The notes: generated by a model from the letters alone, not told the origin. DNA of 64,000 nucleotides from Lamellibrachia satsuma (GCA_033239005.1 BSQZ01000005.1:3119001-3183000), one strand, 5' to 3'; numbered from the stretch's first letter, positions 11,150 to 23,146 are shown. Numbers and translations: made by a program.

Positions 11150-12475
11150 GTATGGGCGATGAGGCAGATTGTATACTAGCATCACTCAGTGTGACTGACG
11201 AAATACAGGCATATGGCACTGTTAAGGGAAAACTGGATAGCTATTTCATCGAAAGCCGAAACGTGATATATGAAAATGTATAGTTTAACCAGAGAAAACA
11301 GCGAAAACTAAAGTCCGGCGAAACTATCAATTGTTTCATCACGTCACTCTATAAGTTTTGGCAGAACACTGTGGTTAAGGGGCGTTATGAGACGATCTTG
11401 TGATGAACAGATTGGTTGTCGGAATAAGAGACGAACAATTGTCTGTAAAACAACTTGACGCAACATTGGCTCTGAAAAGGCTGTCGACCAAGCACGCCAG
11501 AAAGAGGGCGTAAGAAAACAGCAGACGGTTGTGCGAAGTAGTCCGCAAAGGGCGCCACTGACGTTGATGCGGAAAAGGCCATGTCAAAAAGTCGGGAAAT
11601 CAAAACCTGTTTTTCAATAAACAAGGCAAAACTGGAACAGACCAACTTCGCATCACACTCAGAAGACATGCAGACGGTGTGGCAAGGAACCGCACTCGAA
11701 ACAACGTTGCTCAGCAAAAGCCGTGAAGTGTCACAAATGTGCAAAAATGGAACATTTTGTATTAGTTTATTTGTCCAGCAAGCAAACCGGAACAGTGCGC
11801 GATTACAGCAATGGTGCTGATTACGCATTTATGGACACCGTGGAGGACAAAACGAGCAAAAAACAATGGCTGTAAACACTACATTTGGGAAATTGAAACG
11901 TTCAGTTTCGCATTGACACTGGTAGTGTACAAGGAACTGAAAGATGTTAATCCTCTCGAAGTACCAGACAAAAAACTCTTTGGTGTTGGCGAAACAAGCG
12001 CTCTAACAGTTATGGGCATGTTCACATCCGATATATGGGGACAGACCAGGGCAGTAACCCAGAACATCTATGTTGTCAAAGGGGTACGCAAGTCATTGCA
12101 TGACAACCCAGCAATAGAGGCATTGCAACTGAACAGAAGAGTTGAGTCTGTTGAAGACAAAACTGATTATCAGAAGGAGTTCTCGGATCTCTTTGAAGGA
12201 CCCGTCAAGATGGAAGATTCTTACACAATCACCTGAAGGAAGATGCCCAGCCTGTCGCCATCCCCGTACAACTGAAAAAGATGGAAGAAATGGAAGTGAT
12301 AATGAGAATCGAACATCCTACTGATTGGTGTACGCCGATGGTCGTAGTCCCGAAGAAAGACGATGTCAAGATCTGCATTGACCTGACGAAGATCAACAAA
12401 AGCGTACTTCGCGAAATGCCGTCGGTTGAATATACACTAGAACAGTTGGCAGGAGCGAAAAGCCCCACATGGAAC
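11150..12475 (+). pseudogene. Gag-pol remains of nested gypsy element
   Basis: Gag traces: KLDSYFIESRNVIYENV (about 11230-11280), FNQRKQ and FITSLYKFWQN, with multiple stops. A possible protease trace lies at about 11880-11940. RT begins with HPTDWCTPMVVVPKKDDVKI at about 12315 and ICIDLTKINKSV, and is cut after QLAGAK at about 12463, before the catalytic aspartates. The coding remnant then jumps into the purine tract of the 3' LTR, showing an internal deletion. Confidence 0.8.
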
Positions 12476-12519
12476 GCTGAAACATTAATGTCTGCGAGCT
12501 CTCATGAGAAAGGAGGAAG

Positions 12520-12642
12520 TGGCATGTGCATGATAATTAGATATATCGGGGATACAATGCGATATGCGACACCGTGGGGAGAGGGAGAGAGACGGCGAAA
12601 TAAACAATGTGTCTCATGAACCTCTGGAAAGAAATCAGTACA
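12520..12642 (+). repeat. 3' LTR of nested gypsy element
   Basis: A 123-bp copy of the 5' LTR, immediately followed by GTAGATG and the resumed CR1 reading frame. Confidence 0.9.
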
Positions 12643-13365
12643 GTAGATGGGAGGTTTCAAACTGGAAATAAGTTATATGTGGGGTAGCACAAGGATCAGT
12701 ATTGGGACCTTTATTAATCTTAATATAAATATCAATGACTTGGACGATAATATAACAAACAACGTACTAAAATTTGCGGATGATATACAATTGTTTAGAA
12801 AGGTTAAAATGATGGTGATGAACAATGTTTATAAAACGATCTAGACAAATTATGGAAATGTAAATGCTTACATAGAGGACACGGGACTTGGATGTAAACT
12901 AAAAAATGAAAGATACTGTTTAAGGGACTAATGCAAAAAAGGGCTTAGGAGTACAATAAGTGCTGATATGAAAGTTTCTGAACAGTGTGGTATTGCAGCT
13001 TCAAAGTGTAATCATCTTCTTGGGTTGATTAGAAGAAATATAACATACAAGGAAAAAAGGTAATTATACCTCTGTATAAAGCAATAGTTAGGCCTCATTT
13101 AGAATACAAGCGTGGATACCATATCGTATGAAGGATATAGATACACTTGAACGAATACAGAGGAGAGCAACTAAAATTTTCCAGAACTGAGAGACCTTAG
13201 TTATGAAGAACGCCTATAAGAATGTGGTTTAACAACCTTAGGGACAAGGAGGTTAAGAGGATACCAAATTGAAGTTTTTAAAATATTTAATGGTTATGAA
13301 AATATTGATAGAATTTATTCTCTCACCCAAGAAAGATAGTAGAACTAGAGGACATGAGGTAACTC

Positions 13366-14439
13366 TTGTAATGTGACTGAGTGGCACCACCTAGCGGAAT
13401 CTCCCCTGCTGTACTTCTATACTGTATTGTGGCAGCGATGGGATTACACTTTAACCCACGTACTCTGAAACTACTGTAGCGACGCACGAAAAAAAATTCG
13501 AATGTGGTGTTTTAAGACAGTCGGGCGATAATAGAACCAAATAAGTCAAATCATGATGACGATGCAAACCAAGGCCAGGTCAGAGTCAACCCACCCAGTC
13601 ATTGTCTCTTCTAGATGGTCCTGAAGACCAAGAGAACATGAAGTTGTGGCAGCAAGAATGACAAATTATGCCAAAATTACAAAGCTGGAACAACATCCAC
13701 CGGATGTAAAAAAATCCGTATTTATTCATTGTGCGGTCAAGTCCCGTGCCAGTCCAAGACAAGTACTCCGTCAGTGCACACAGCAGCATCTACTTCTGTG
13801 TGTACCATACCAGGCAAGACACCTACTCCTGTATCAACTAGAGAGTCATAGAGATCAAACAACGGCATGCCAGCTGTAAAATTTAACCTGTGAACAGTTG
13901 GCTACATAATTCAGTGAACATTGATGTTGTGGAACATTCATAGCAGCTGAGAAGATCATGAACATGATTAATTATGTGATACGATCGTAATTTGTAGTAG
14001 CTGAGAAGGCTATGAATGCTACTGATTATGTAATTCACATTCTTAATTGTATGCTTAAAGAATATGTTTCTACCATGTTTCATTTGCTTACTACTAGATG
14101 ACTAGCATATGTTTTTAACTGAATTATCAGATAATTGGTAGGATATTATCATTCCGTATTAATTGCATTGTATTTAAAAAAACAATGAAAGAGGGATGTT
14201 GTAATATGACTGAGAGCCAGTCTGGTGACTACAGTGGCACCACCTAGCGGGTTTGTTCGCGGATGCCATCACGCAAAACAAACAATACGAACAATACAGA
14301 ACAAAACTTTACATAGAACATCACCTGATAGTGACATAAAAAATTCAGTTTTAAACGACACCGCCCCTTTCGGAATTATTGGCATTGGTCGACTGTTTGT
14401 CTCCAGAAGGTGGTGACACTTGTCATGAACGAGCCCGTG
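13366..14439. other. No intact gene; possible LTR remnants
   Basis: Two short related blocks, TGTAATGTGACTGAG at 13367 and TGTAATATGACTGAG at 14201, each precede GTGGCACCACCTAGCGG and could be the edges of an old LTR element; similarity does not extend further. A tandem-like block at 13940-14035 repeats AGCAGCTGAGAAG / AGTAGCTGAGAAG. No coding domain is recognised. Confidence 0.35.
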
Positions 14440-14698
14440 ATTGTCACCACTGATGTAAGGACATCAACCTCCGACATCCCACCTATTTTGGGGACAACCT
14501 AAAATTTCCCACCTTCACCATTTGTTAAAGTCCATTTACCACCAATCCCACCTATTTTGAGGCCAACTCACCAATTCTTACGACCAACATTCCATCCCCA
14601 ACTTCCCTGCCACAACCCCTCACGAGGGCGGTCCTAGACCCTGAAACGGGGTGCCCAGTTTTCAAAAATACACACCAGCTAGGTAGCAGGATTTCTAG

Positions 14699-14748
14699 TG
14701 CACGCACGCACGCTCGCACACACGCATGCACGCACGCACGCGCGCACG
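14699..14748. repeat. (ACGC)n-like microsatellite
   Basis: An impure ACGC/ACAC tract of about 50 bp. The equivalent site in unit 2 (43547-43648) is about twice as long. Confidence 0.9.
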
Positions 14749-15035
14749 TATATGTCTTTCGTGAGAGGAATTGTCAAGGAAAAGCCTTATTTCTGCATGG
14801 TTAGGTGGCCTCTGATGAGTGATAGGAGCCTTGTAAGTGGTGGACCATTGTATATCAAGGGAGACCGGCGCTAGCTGTTACAATTTTCAGATAAAGTCAC
14901 TGTTTGTGAAAAGTATGTTAGATGAGTTATATATGTCAACGTATACATTAAATGTATTATTCGTGTTAATAAATTGTACCATACCATTGATATACCAAAC
15001 TGTAGTTCCATTGTAACAACTAGCCCAGTATGCGG

Positions 15036-15092
15036 GGCAATTTGTTACATCATACGGGGCATGTTGTTACATCATACGGGGCATGTTGTTAC
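15036..15092. repeat. 22-bp minisatellite, 2-3 units
   Basis: The unit is GTTACATCATACGGGGCATGTT. The orthologous position in unit 2 has 7-8 units, so this array contracted or the other expanded after the duplication. Confidence 0.85.
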
Positions 15093-15479
15093 AGCAAAGA
15101 ACGCGTGGATCGCAAAGCAAGTGTCACTCATACACGTTACTGTTGTTACATTAACTGGATTATACACACATATACATGTTATATACAGTGTGCATAACAA
15201 TGTAAGTGTTCACAGTTTCATATCTTAAGCTTTTCATTTTTAGTTACCAAGAGGACTCATTTCCCGGATTCTCACATAAAAAAATTGTGGATGGAATATA
15301 AATTATTGAATCGAGTATGAAATAGTGAATGGCAATATATATGTAATGCGACTAATGCTTGATTGAATGATACAAACGTACGCACTCACGCACTCACATC
15401 CATATTTCAATGGATCGTACAATATTTATTAATTGCTCAAATAGGGCTGTGCCATAAAAATGTTACAAGATTGAACAAG

Positions 15480-15600
15480 ATTGTCACCCAAGGCAAGACA
15501 CCTAGATAGCCAGTTGACAAGGAAGCCAGTGGTTTATTGAGAGTCCAACAAGTTTTGTGTAACCCACCCTTCTGATATATTTATTATTTTTGTTTCACAC
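15480..15600 (-). repeat. CR1-like 3' UTR fragment
   Basis: The sequence CCTAGATAGCCAGTTGACAA and neighbouring GTTTATTGAGAGTCCAACAA resemble the 3' untranslated region of the CR1-like family seen at 1384-1520. It is shared with unit 2 at about 44450-44560 and therefore predates the duplication. No coding part is attached. Confidence 0.65.
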
Positions 15601-17128
15601 TATTGACACTTTGCAGTACAGGTTATAAATAATTACTTTTTGCTTCACAAGTGAAATAAAACGTTCACAGTCGCGGTTAAATAAATGTTGTTCTTTCAGT
15701 CATTATCAGCACACAACTCGCTGATTTAACTTCTACTTGACATAACCCCTTATACTAGATAGTGAATATAGAAGTATAGTGTGGCTGCATGAGATAATAT
15801 TATGTGGGCATACCAAAAAACAATGAAGTGGTTAAAAAGTCATTTTTGTTCACATCTCTTTGATTTTGTCTTTTTAACAACCGATTTTTGGACGATGTGT
15901 CTACTGGTGAACTTCCAACCAACTACTGTCGATGGTATCTCCATATATGTGCTATGTTATCGTAAAACAACTCTGTAACAACTTGGTCCTGTATACCACT
16001 AGCCCCAGTCTCCCATATAAACTACACCAGAGTGTACATGCGAAGTATAAAGCAAATAGAATGACTACCTTTTCGTTTACATATGTAAAACAGTTAACAA
16101 ATTCTTGGTGTTTTATTCTTGCCATCGCCCATTCTCTTGACAATTCAATCAATTATACAGTTTGAACTTGTGTAGACATTCATCTCGATCTACACCACCA
16201 GGATGGGATTGTGCGAACACCTCCTGTGCATCACAGTGATTAATTCGTTGCTTCCGGCAAAGGTCCAGAAACTTGGCACGACTTGCACGAAACACCAACT
16301 TTGTAATCGTCCCACAGTCACTTAACAACGCTGATGGAATAATTCTTAATTCTGTGTTTGTGTTGATAAGTGCGTTTCCAGAACCAGCCTAGTCACCCAT
16401 GCAACCATATTGCGGCGAAACTGAAACGAAATAAAAGTGGGTGTGGCCCACCCCCCCCCCAATACGTCACTGTCCACAACCACATTACCAGTATCAACCG
16501 AGAAGTTGACGAAAACATTAAAATAGCCGTGATGTGTGACGTCACATGTGGCGCTGACATACGTTTTCATAGAGAATAATTGTCTTTCTATGGGCTACTG
16601 CTTTGGCGATTGTTTTTCAAACTATTTTTTAAGCCTGACAACAGCTGCCAACACGTGGAAAGTCACTAAAAATACACCGACAACAAGAATCCATTTGCGT
16701 TTAGTAGTGGCTACTACGAGGATAAGGCGTGATGGGAGGAGGAGCAAAAGGGCGCCACCTCGTAGCGTGTCAAGAAATAATTCTGAATTGATGAACAAAT
16801 CCGGTCGAAATAAACGGGGTTTTCCGGGCACCAAGATGGGCTCATGCCATCGTTATGGTAGGAATAACACCGAACATATTATTTTCTTTGGCAGCGATTG
16901 ACAAGATATATTCCTCGTTATATGTTCATCAACGCATGTTAGCACAGTTAGGACACAGCGGTGGTTGTTAGGCTGATGATCCATTTATCACCAGTGTTTT
17001 GATCAACCAAACAGGCGCAAACCTCGTGAACTGATTCCACCATCGCTCAGTCGTTCAATTACACTGTACAGCGTATATTTTCACGTTTTCAGTCGCAATT
17101 TTATGGTAATAGAGTTTTCTATACAGGC
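15601..17128. other. Non-coding host DNA with duplicated short ORFs
   Basis: A 77-codon plus-strand frame at 15932-16165 has a near-identical counterpart at 44908-45141, and the frame at 16536-16901 has one at 45705-46070. Conservation is expected from the recent duplication and shows no clear coding signature. No domain is recognised. Confidence 0.4.
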
Positions 17129-17134
17129 TTAGCG

Positions 17135-17850
17135 ATTTAACAGGGTTCCCGGTTGTGATGACGTCTCAATGGGATGACTCGAGCGGGGGAACACTGGGCA
17201 ACCGTATATGGCAAGAATGTGTGTAGATAGGGTATAGGTGCACTGCTTCGCCGTTGAACATTGTAGTGGGCTTGTTATCGAAAATAAGCGTGCGTTTGCG
17301 TCCACTTCACTATACAAGTATGTCCGATCGAGAACATGTGTAAAAACATGTAAAAATAAAAAAAAAATTAAGTATACAACACCCGGTATTCCCAGGCGGT
17401 CACCCATCGAATAAACGTTGCGTTCAACGTCATATGGCCGTAGACTTTTATAAAATTGTTGCTCAACATTATTAGTCAGCCAACGATGTAGGGGTGGTAA
17501 ACCGAACATAAGTAATAATTCAGAATCCACAAACTTATTACGTGCTATATTGATCGGATCACCCATGACTAATGGCGCGTTTGAGGTGAGCGTCCATTGA
17601 AACGCAGTTGATTCGACGGGCACCCCAAATCTACCAGAGAATGTTTTCTTTACCGGCCTGATATAACAAGGTTCCCGATTGTGGTGACGTCACAGTGGGA
17701 TGACTCACGCGCTGGGAACACTGGGCAACCGTACATGGCACGAAGGCCTATGTGTGTGGACACTGTGCGGCTGAATTCCTGCGCCGCTGTGCGTTGCAAC
17801 GGGTTTATTATTGAAAAGAAGCGTATGTTTGCGTCCATTTAACTATACAG
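17135..17850. repeat. Pair of about 200-bp direct repeats flanking a 5S-derived sequence
   Basis: Positions 17139-17325 and 17660-17850 share GATGACTC, GAACACTGGGCAACCGTA and a GCGTCCA...ACTATACA end, but have diverged clearly. Both are repeated in unit 2 (about 46310-46490 and 46825-47012). The 5S rRNA-like segment sits between them. Confidence 0.75.
17370..17445 (-). pseudogene. 5S rRNA pseudogene with internal deletion
   Basis: On the minus strand the 5' end GTCTACGGCCATATGACGTT matches the start of metazoan 5S rRNA, and the 3' half GGGTGACCGCCTGGGAATAC matches its end. The two parts are joined after removal of about 45 nt, which takes out box A and the intermediate element of the internal promoter. 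A T-rich run follows on the minus strand, like a Pol III terminator. The molecule could not fold as 5S rRNA. It may be a retro-pseudogene or the head of a 5S-derived SINE. Confidence 0.85.
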
Positions 17851-18233
17851 TGTAAACGTATGTCAGAACGACAATAAAGAATGTATCATGTTAGTAGCCC
17901 CTACAAGATTTTTGAGGGAGCCCCGTAGACGGCTGAAAACGAAAACAGAAATAAGCGTTTTTAGATTCTTGATATACTTCTGAAATAACCGTCAGGATCA
18001 TGAAAATATATAATAAATGACAGTCAGAACAGATTAAAAGCATATGCCGTATGTGTAATTGATACAATATTTTACTTTTGGAAAATTTAACAGGGTTTAC
18101 ATTGAAAAAATACGTTGGGTAAAACAGCAAGTACCCTGATAATTAACGGTAACAACATTGCAGTAAGTATACTTAAATTGCTACATTGACATTCCGATGT
18201 TGCAGATACGACTCAGCGTTAGTGCGTTGCTGC

Positions 18234-18239
18234 TTTATT
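18234..18239 (-). promoter_or_regulatory. Polyadenylation signal AATAAA overlapping the stop codon, copy A
   Basis: On the minus strand the end reads ACA CAA TAA AGC: AATAAA includes the TAA stop. The equivalent overlap is found in copies B, C and D, which implies a very short 3' UTR. Confidence 0.6.
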
Positions 18240-20101
18240 GTGTACACACGACACACGTGATTTCCCATCCATTTACATAACTGGGACACGACAGTGGTCC
18301 ACCGCAAGTAGCCTCGGTGTTGTAGAAAAGGACGCCATCGCTGTTCCGTCCTCCTCCAAGGATAACTTCCGGGGCGTTGTCCATACAGACGTAGGTTGTT
18401 CGGCCTTTGTGTGTGTAATGTTCCGCCATCAAGTAGCCAGAATACTCTTTCGTCCACCCGTCTGGACAGGTCAGTTTGGCCGGAATCATCAGTTTCGTTG
18501 GTCGGCTGGTCACAAGGCACACGGCACACGGGACGTCGTTGTCTTGCAGCGACTGTGCGTTAGCGTTGGAGAACGGGTCGTTTGATTGTATTTCGTATTC
18601 AGCGCCGTACAAATGGCCGCCGGACTGGAAGCCTGCCGTGGTTTTCGGTCCCCATTCTGGGTCTCTTGGCATGCAGAGATAGTTCGAGCCACCACCGCTG
18701 TGTGTATGGTGTGACCCGGCTACGACACCTTGAACAACAATACAGCCGAAGATGTTTAATCGTACAATCTTCAAAAGAATATCAGGTGTGCCTCATAGGG
18801 GCCTGCATGCATATTTTACCTGGTTTCACCATTAAGACATTGCGAGAGGTGCGAAACAGGCGTTGTCTAAGGGAACTTCGGAAGACATATGAATACAATA
18901 AAAATATTGATAGAAATATGTTTTTTTCTCTCTAAAGAAAGCAGAACTAGAGGACATGATGTAAAATTAGTAAAGGATCAGTGTAGATTTGATATCAGGA
19001 AGTACTCATTCTCACAGAGGACAGTAAATGAATGGAACAGATTATCTACGGATTGTATAACCGCTATCAGCGTGAATATGTTTAAAAACAGGTTGGACAC
19101 ATATCTCAGGAGGGCGGGTTACACCTAGACGAACACTGATGGACTCTCAATAAGCCAGTGGCTTCGTTGTCCACTTGCCATATGGGCCTTTGGTTTGGAT
19201 GGCAAATCTTGTTAAATTTTGTTAAATAAAAATATGAAACAAATATAATAAACATCGTAGCTACATCGAGTTTACTAGAAATACATATACTTAATCACCA
19301 ACAGAGAACACTACAGGGCTAAAATACTTGCCCCAGTAGAGTAGCTGTGAGCCAGTTCCCGAACACATCTTCCGTCCCCACCGGATGTACACAGCGCCTC
19401 CTCTCTGCGACCGTTGATTGTCAGTGCCTGAAGAGTTAGTTCGAGCAACAATAATATTCTCTGAAGTACTCGCTGTATGAGGACTATTATATAATTTTAG
19501 ATATAATTTATTTCACGACTGAAATATTTTGTTGACTGCTTTCATGTATTTAGTGTTGTGTCGTGCGGTCACTTTTACGGTGCCACGTGGGCAGCTCTGG
19601 AAATAAAATTCTAGCCAGGCTTGGGTAGACTGCGATCCAAAAATGCCGCCGTATAATCATCAAGGTTAGACAAGTTGGAGAAAAATACAACGGGTGCTGA
19701 CGTAAAGAGGTATGTGAAAATATTTACACTGAAACACCAAGCTTACATCACCAGGAGAGAATTGTTATTAGTAAGAACATGTAAAACAGATGGCGTTACC
19801 CACCGGTCTCCTCTTGTGTCTTGTCTTTTACGTCGTCGATTTTCACTTCCAGTTGTTTCATGGTCGCTCGCAGATCAGGTATAGAAGCGACGACCTTGTT
19901 GACCAAAGTGAGCTGCGCCTGTAGACTGTCCACGACGGCTCTCAGTTCCACGACGTCCCGCATTCGCTGACTGACACAGACGTCACGGAAGGTGTAGGTG
20001 CACAGTCCGTCGTTAGATACTGCTCCCCTCGTGAGCTGACCGAGGGCATCCCCGCCAAAGAAGAAGAAAAGAAACGCCAGTTGAACGTACGTCGTCATCA
20101 T
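18235..20101 (-). CDS. Secreted short-chain collagen C4-like protein, copy A (3 exons)
   Basis: Exons on the minus strand are 20101-19804, 19427-19332 and 18728-18235, with both introns in phase 1, giving about 295 residues. Exon 1 starts at the ATG pair (MMTTYVQLAFLF), a signal peptide probably cleaved after ALG, followed by an LCTYTFRDVCVSQ segment and a coiled coil rich in V/L heptads. Exon 2 carries GGAVYIRWGRKMC. Exon 3 carries the C-terminal domain with NYLCMPRDPEWG, NDVPCAVC, CPDGWTKEYSGYLMAEH and GWEITCVVCTQ, the signature of invertebrate short-chain collagen C4-like proteins. No Gly-X-Y repeat is present, so it is collagen-like only by family name. Its likely place is the extracellular matrix or mucus. 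Intron 2 uses a GC donor and contains a CR1 fragment. No frame break is visible. Confidence 0.88.
18885..19235 (+). mobile_element. CR1-like 3' fragment in intron 2 of copy A
   Basis: The plus strand encodes the last part of the CR1-like RT (NIDRNMFFSL, RTRGHDVKLVKDQCR, SQRTVNEWN, MFKNRLDTYLRRAGY) and its 3' UTR ending in GTTAAATTTTGTTAAATAAA. It lies antisense to the host gene inside intron 2, and is present at the same place in copy C (48060-48400) but not in B or D. It is 5'-truncated. Confidence 0.9.
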
Positions 20102-20143
20102 GTATACCAGTTGCCAAAGTCTGCTGTTTTCGTTCGTGTCGTC

Positions 20144-20151
20144 CCTTTAAG
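20144..20151 (-). promoter_or_regulatory. TATA-like box of copy A
   Basis: ACTTAAAGG on the minus strand lies about 45 bp upstream of the ATG. The same ATACTTAAAGG context is conserved in copies B (42923-42930), C (49262-49269) and D (56080-56087), supporting a shared core promoter with a very short 5' UTR. Confidence 0.5.
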
Positions 20152-23146
20152 TATCGCGTTGACCCGATGTGTCACCAGCCACGTCGTAGGAGGTTCTCTA
20201 CCGATAACAACTGGCTGAATTTTACCCAGAGAAGTCGAGTCAAGGTTGATGAGTATACCCTCCAAGCGGTCCTAAGCACTGGAATCTGGATACTGCACTA
20301 TAAAACTTTCCTTTTAACATTTGATAGGGTGTTGGTGTTAACTATGATCATTTTAAATATATTATTAAATAACAGTTGCACTGATTTGAAACATTTACTA
20401 AAGCCTTCACAATTGCTGTGCGTCTTATTACGTAAAATAAAGCAATATGCAAATAATTATGCCCTACTGACTGCATATTGAAATGCTGAAGGTCACCATA
20501 CGATAATAAATGCAATTTGGTAAATGTATAAATACATCATGATTTGAGATGTGTTGCTTGTAATCGACAATACACATTTGAGCAAAGTATATGTGACATG
20601 TTTGGTATGATGAAACAAAATAATAAATTTAAAGATGAATACACTTTCTAAATGTGCGAACATCATAAGCAAACTCGTTGTGAAAAAAAAACAAAAGAAT
20701 ACTCGTGAAAAAAAAACCAGAATAGTATTTGTCTTAAATGTTCTGCAATCGTTCCACATGTCCACAGTCACCTCACCGTAGGGAGCCTCGACAACAACAC
20801 ACGAAGAAGATCTGGGAATGTTGAATCAACCGTTCTATTTCTTAGACCCACATCAGCCTTGCACGTGTTTCAGCACAGTAATTTATTTATGGCGTTGTGT
20901 ATACAGTCGTAAACAGCACATATCAGATGGCAAGTACCCGAGTAAGAATGTCAACTAAAGTAGTAAATAGGAAGGGCACACCCATATCACTGGTATCCGG
21001 CGGCGAGGGACGGAAATATAATTTACATTTCGATTGTAAACAAAACGTACGGTTCTAACCAAACATGTCCGACAATGTGAATCATCGTGGTTCACTGGTA
21101 TGGTAATGCAGCATGGTTTACGTCTTAGACTTCTTTACCCACATCCGTGTAGCACATGTTTCAAATGTTATGAGTGCATTCTAGATAACACAGTAATGTT
21201 GTTGTGGCGTCGTGTATACAGTCGTAAACAGCAAATATCAGATGGCAAATACCCGAGTACGAACGTCGCCTAAAGTAGCGAAAGTTAACAGAAAGGACAC
21301 GCCTACATCGCTGTTATCCGACAGCGAAAGTCTGAGACAGAATTTACATTCAAATAAAAAAGCCTATGGCTCTAACCAGACATGTGTTTCAACTGGTATA
21401 GTAATGCAGCATGCATGGTTGACGGCTTGGTCATCCTGCAATCGAATATATATATATTTATATATATATATATATATATTCTTAGAAGAGCAATTAAGTG
21501 GAAATATGGTTCCATGACGACATTTTTACAAAAAACATTTAAAGTAATCAGCGACATCACGCTTTTGGTCGAGGAAACCGGGGTTCAAAACTCCCTGTTG
21601 CCATTTTGAAACTTTGGTGGCAATTTCGTTCACATTCCTTTTGCCTGTGTCTTTCGGAAGAGACACTTAGGGCCGTTGGTCCATTCCTTCTATCTGGTGT
21701 CTATGCCAGGGGACGTACAAAATCACATACAGGGAAAACGAAAACCTTGGTCTTGTTGCTGGGTCCACGGACTTGTTGGAACTCAGTTAAACATTTATTC
21801 ATTTCCTTAAATTTTACCGCAGACCTGACAATGTGTGTACGATTTTACACAATCGGTTAAGTATTATGTAGCTGGAACATCACCAACAAGTGATTGTCGC
21901 CGTAAACTCTGTCACTTTTCACATGGAATGTAAACAAAACGGATAAGGAAGTTCAAGGAACTTCGTATACAAACACATCCGTCAGACACATAGAGAAACA
22001 ATGGCTCATCGCGTATCCGTTGACAATATAAAGGCATTTTATATGCGTTCAATGAGGCATGTTGGCGTGTTTTAACGTCAGTGATAGTTGAACAACTTGC
22101 AGGAGTGTCTGCGCCCTAAATTAATGGCAATAATTCGGTTGGGATAAGTAGGTAAACGCAGTGAGCGTTGCAGGAGTGTCACAAGGCCGATCCTCACTTG
22201 CTGACGTTTTCGTTGGTACATCCGCGATCATTACATAAGCCGCGATGTCATATTATCGCAACCAATTCTTCCTATTTTTAATCGACGTAGTCTCGTGCTT
22301 TGTTGTTGGTATCGCTGAATGGAACTGGATGTATTCATTAGGTTTGATCTTTTTATTTTCAGAATTGATTGAAACGATGAACATACCGTTGTTACGCGAC
22401 CGACAAAACGGATCGTTTGAGACAAAAACATTTGAGGCAAACCTTCCTCCTCTCGTCCCAAACAAAAGTCAAATATATATTATGTCAAGGCCAGACTCCC
22501 ACCTATCACCTATTTTGGAGGTCAACCTCCCACTTCCCACCATTTTTAAGGATCAACCTCCCATGTGCCAATTCCTGCCGCACCCTCTCTTTAGCGCGAT
22601 CACGAGTTCTCGTTCCCGCGGTTATTTTTAGTGTCTTTCCGTAAACGCGAAACGCATTCCTGTGTATGTTTGTATGACGTCTGCGCACGGTTGTCACAGT
22701 AAAACGCCACGAAACGTCCGTGCGCGGACGTCATATAAAATCGGCATTCTTGTCCACTTGTCATCACCTGTTTAAATCTTGTTAAACAGCTGCCGCGGGT
22801 TGTGTTGTAAAATTGGTAACACTATTTACATAATGTGTAATGTTATTTATATAATTTGTGTTCACAACTCCCACATCAAAATCTCACATTTCACCTCCCA
22901 CCTATTTTTGAAGTCAACCTGTCACACCCCCGCAATTGTGTGGTTTGTAGTAATACATCTCACTGTTTGGGCTACCATGGGAACAAGACAAAATTCAGAG
23001 GTCACGTTTATTTCATTTTACCACAAAATCTATTTCTGAGAAGAAGAAGTTAATATTAGTAACAATTAATCTACGGTAACTTATTAACCATTTTGGCGCA
23101 CTGCACAATAGTGTCGCCACACAGCGGACCGAGAACCAACCAAATT
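20152..23146. other. Upstream and intergenic region of copy A
   Basis: It contains two diverged copies of a roughly 300-bp block (about 20870-21120 and 21140-21430), each with an ATGGCAAGTACCCGAGTA-like start. An (AT)n tract lies at 21447-21479. Motif blocks with CCCACCTATTTT occur at 22497-22570 and 22888-22930. A frame at 22245-22631 (FFLFLIDVVS, AEWNWMYSLG) has a diverged counterpart at 59849-60136; whether it is coding is unclear. No recognised gene is present. Confidence 0.5.

Larger units (their letters stand above)
10835..12642 (+). mobile_element. Internally deleted Ty3/gypsy retrotransposon nested in CR1
   Basis: Direct LTRs (10835-10970 and 12520-12642) begin TGG and end CAGTACA. 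The 5' LTR is followed immediately by a TGGTGTCAAGAAG primer-binding-like site, and the 3' LTR is preceded by the purine tract GAGAAAGGAGGAAG. GTAGATG flanks both ends (10828-10834 and 12643-12649). Inside are gag, a protease trace and the first part of RT. The rest of RT, RNase H and integrase are deleted. At 1.8 kb it is non-autonomous. Confidence 0.92.
10691..13365 (+). pseudogene. CR1-like reverse transcriptase interrupted by an LTR element
   Basis: The left part (about 10711-10834) encodes HQRMLLKLKAHGIGDGITDW and ends in VIVD. The right part resumes at 12643 with VDGRF, then the GVAQGSVLGPLL stretch, FADDIQLF at about 12773 and the same C-terminal tail as the copy at 1.4-2.3 kb. The two halves are one reverse transcriptase separated by an LTR retrotransposon with a GTAGATG target duplication. 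Several further stops and indels are present in the right half. The copy ends near 13365 inside the RTRGHEV motif. Confidence 0.85.
14440..23146. repeat. Segmental duplication unit 1, left part
   Basis: From about 14440 the sequence aligns with 43288-51428 over long stretches: the CCACCTATTTT motif block, an ACGC microsatellite, a 22-bp repeat, 5S-derived sequence, and gene copy A against gene copy C. Differences are point changes, microsatellite length and local rearrangements. The right end continues past the Polinton at 38441. Confidence 0.85.

Noticed and set aside
17370..17445. Functional 5S rRNA gene
   Set aside because: About 45 nt of the centre, including internal promoter elements, is missing.
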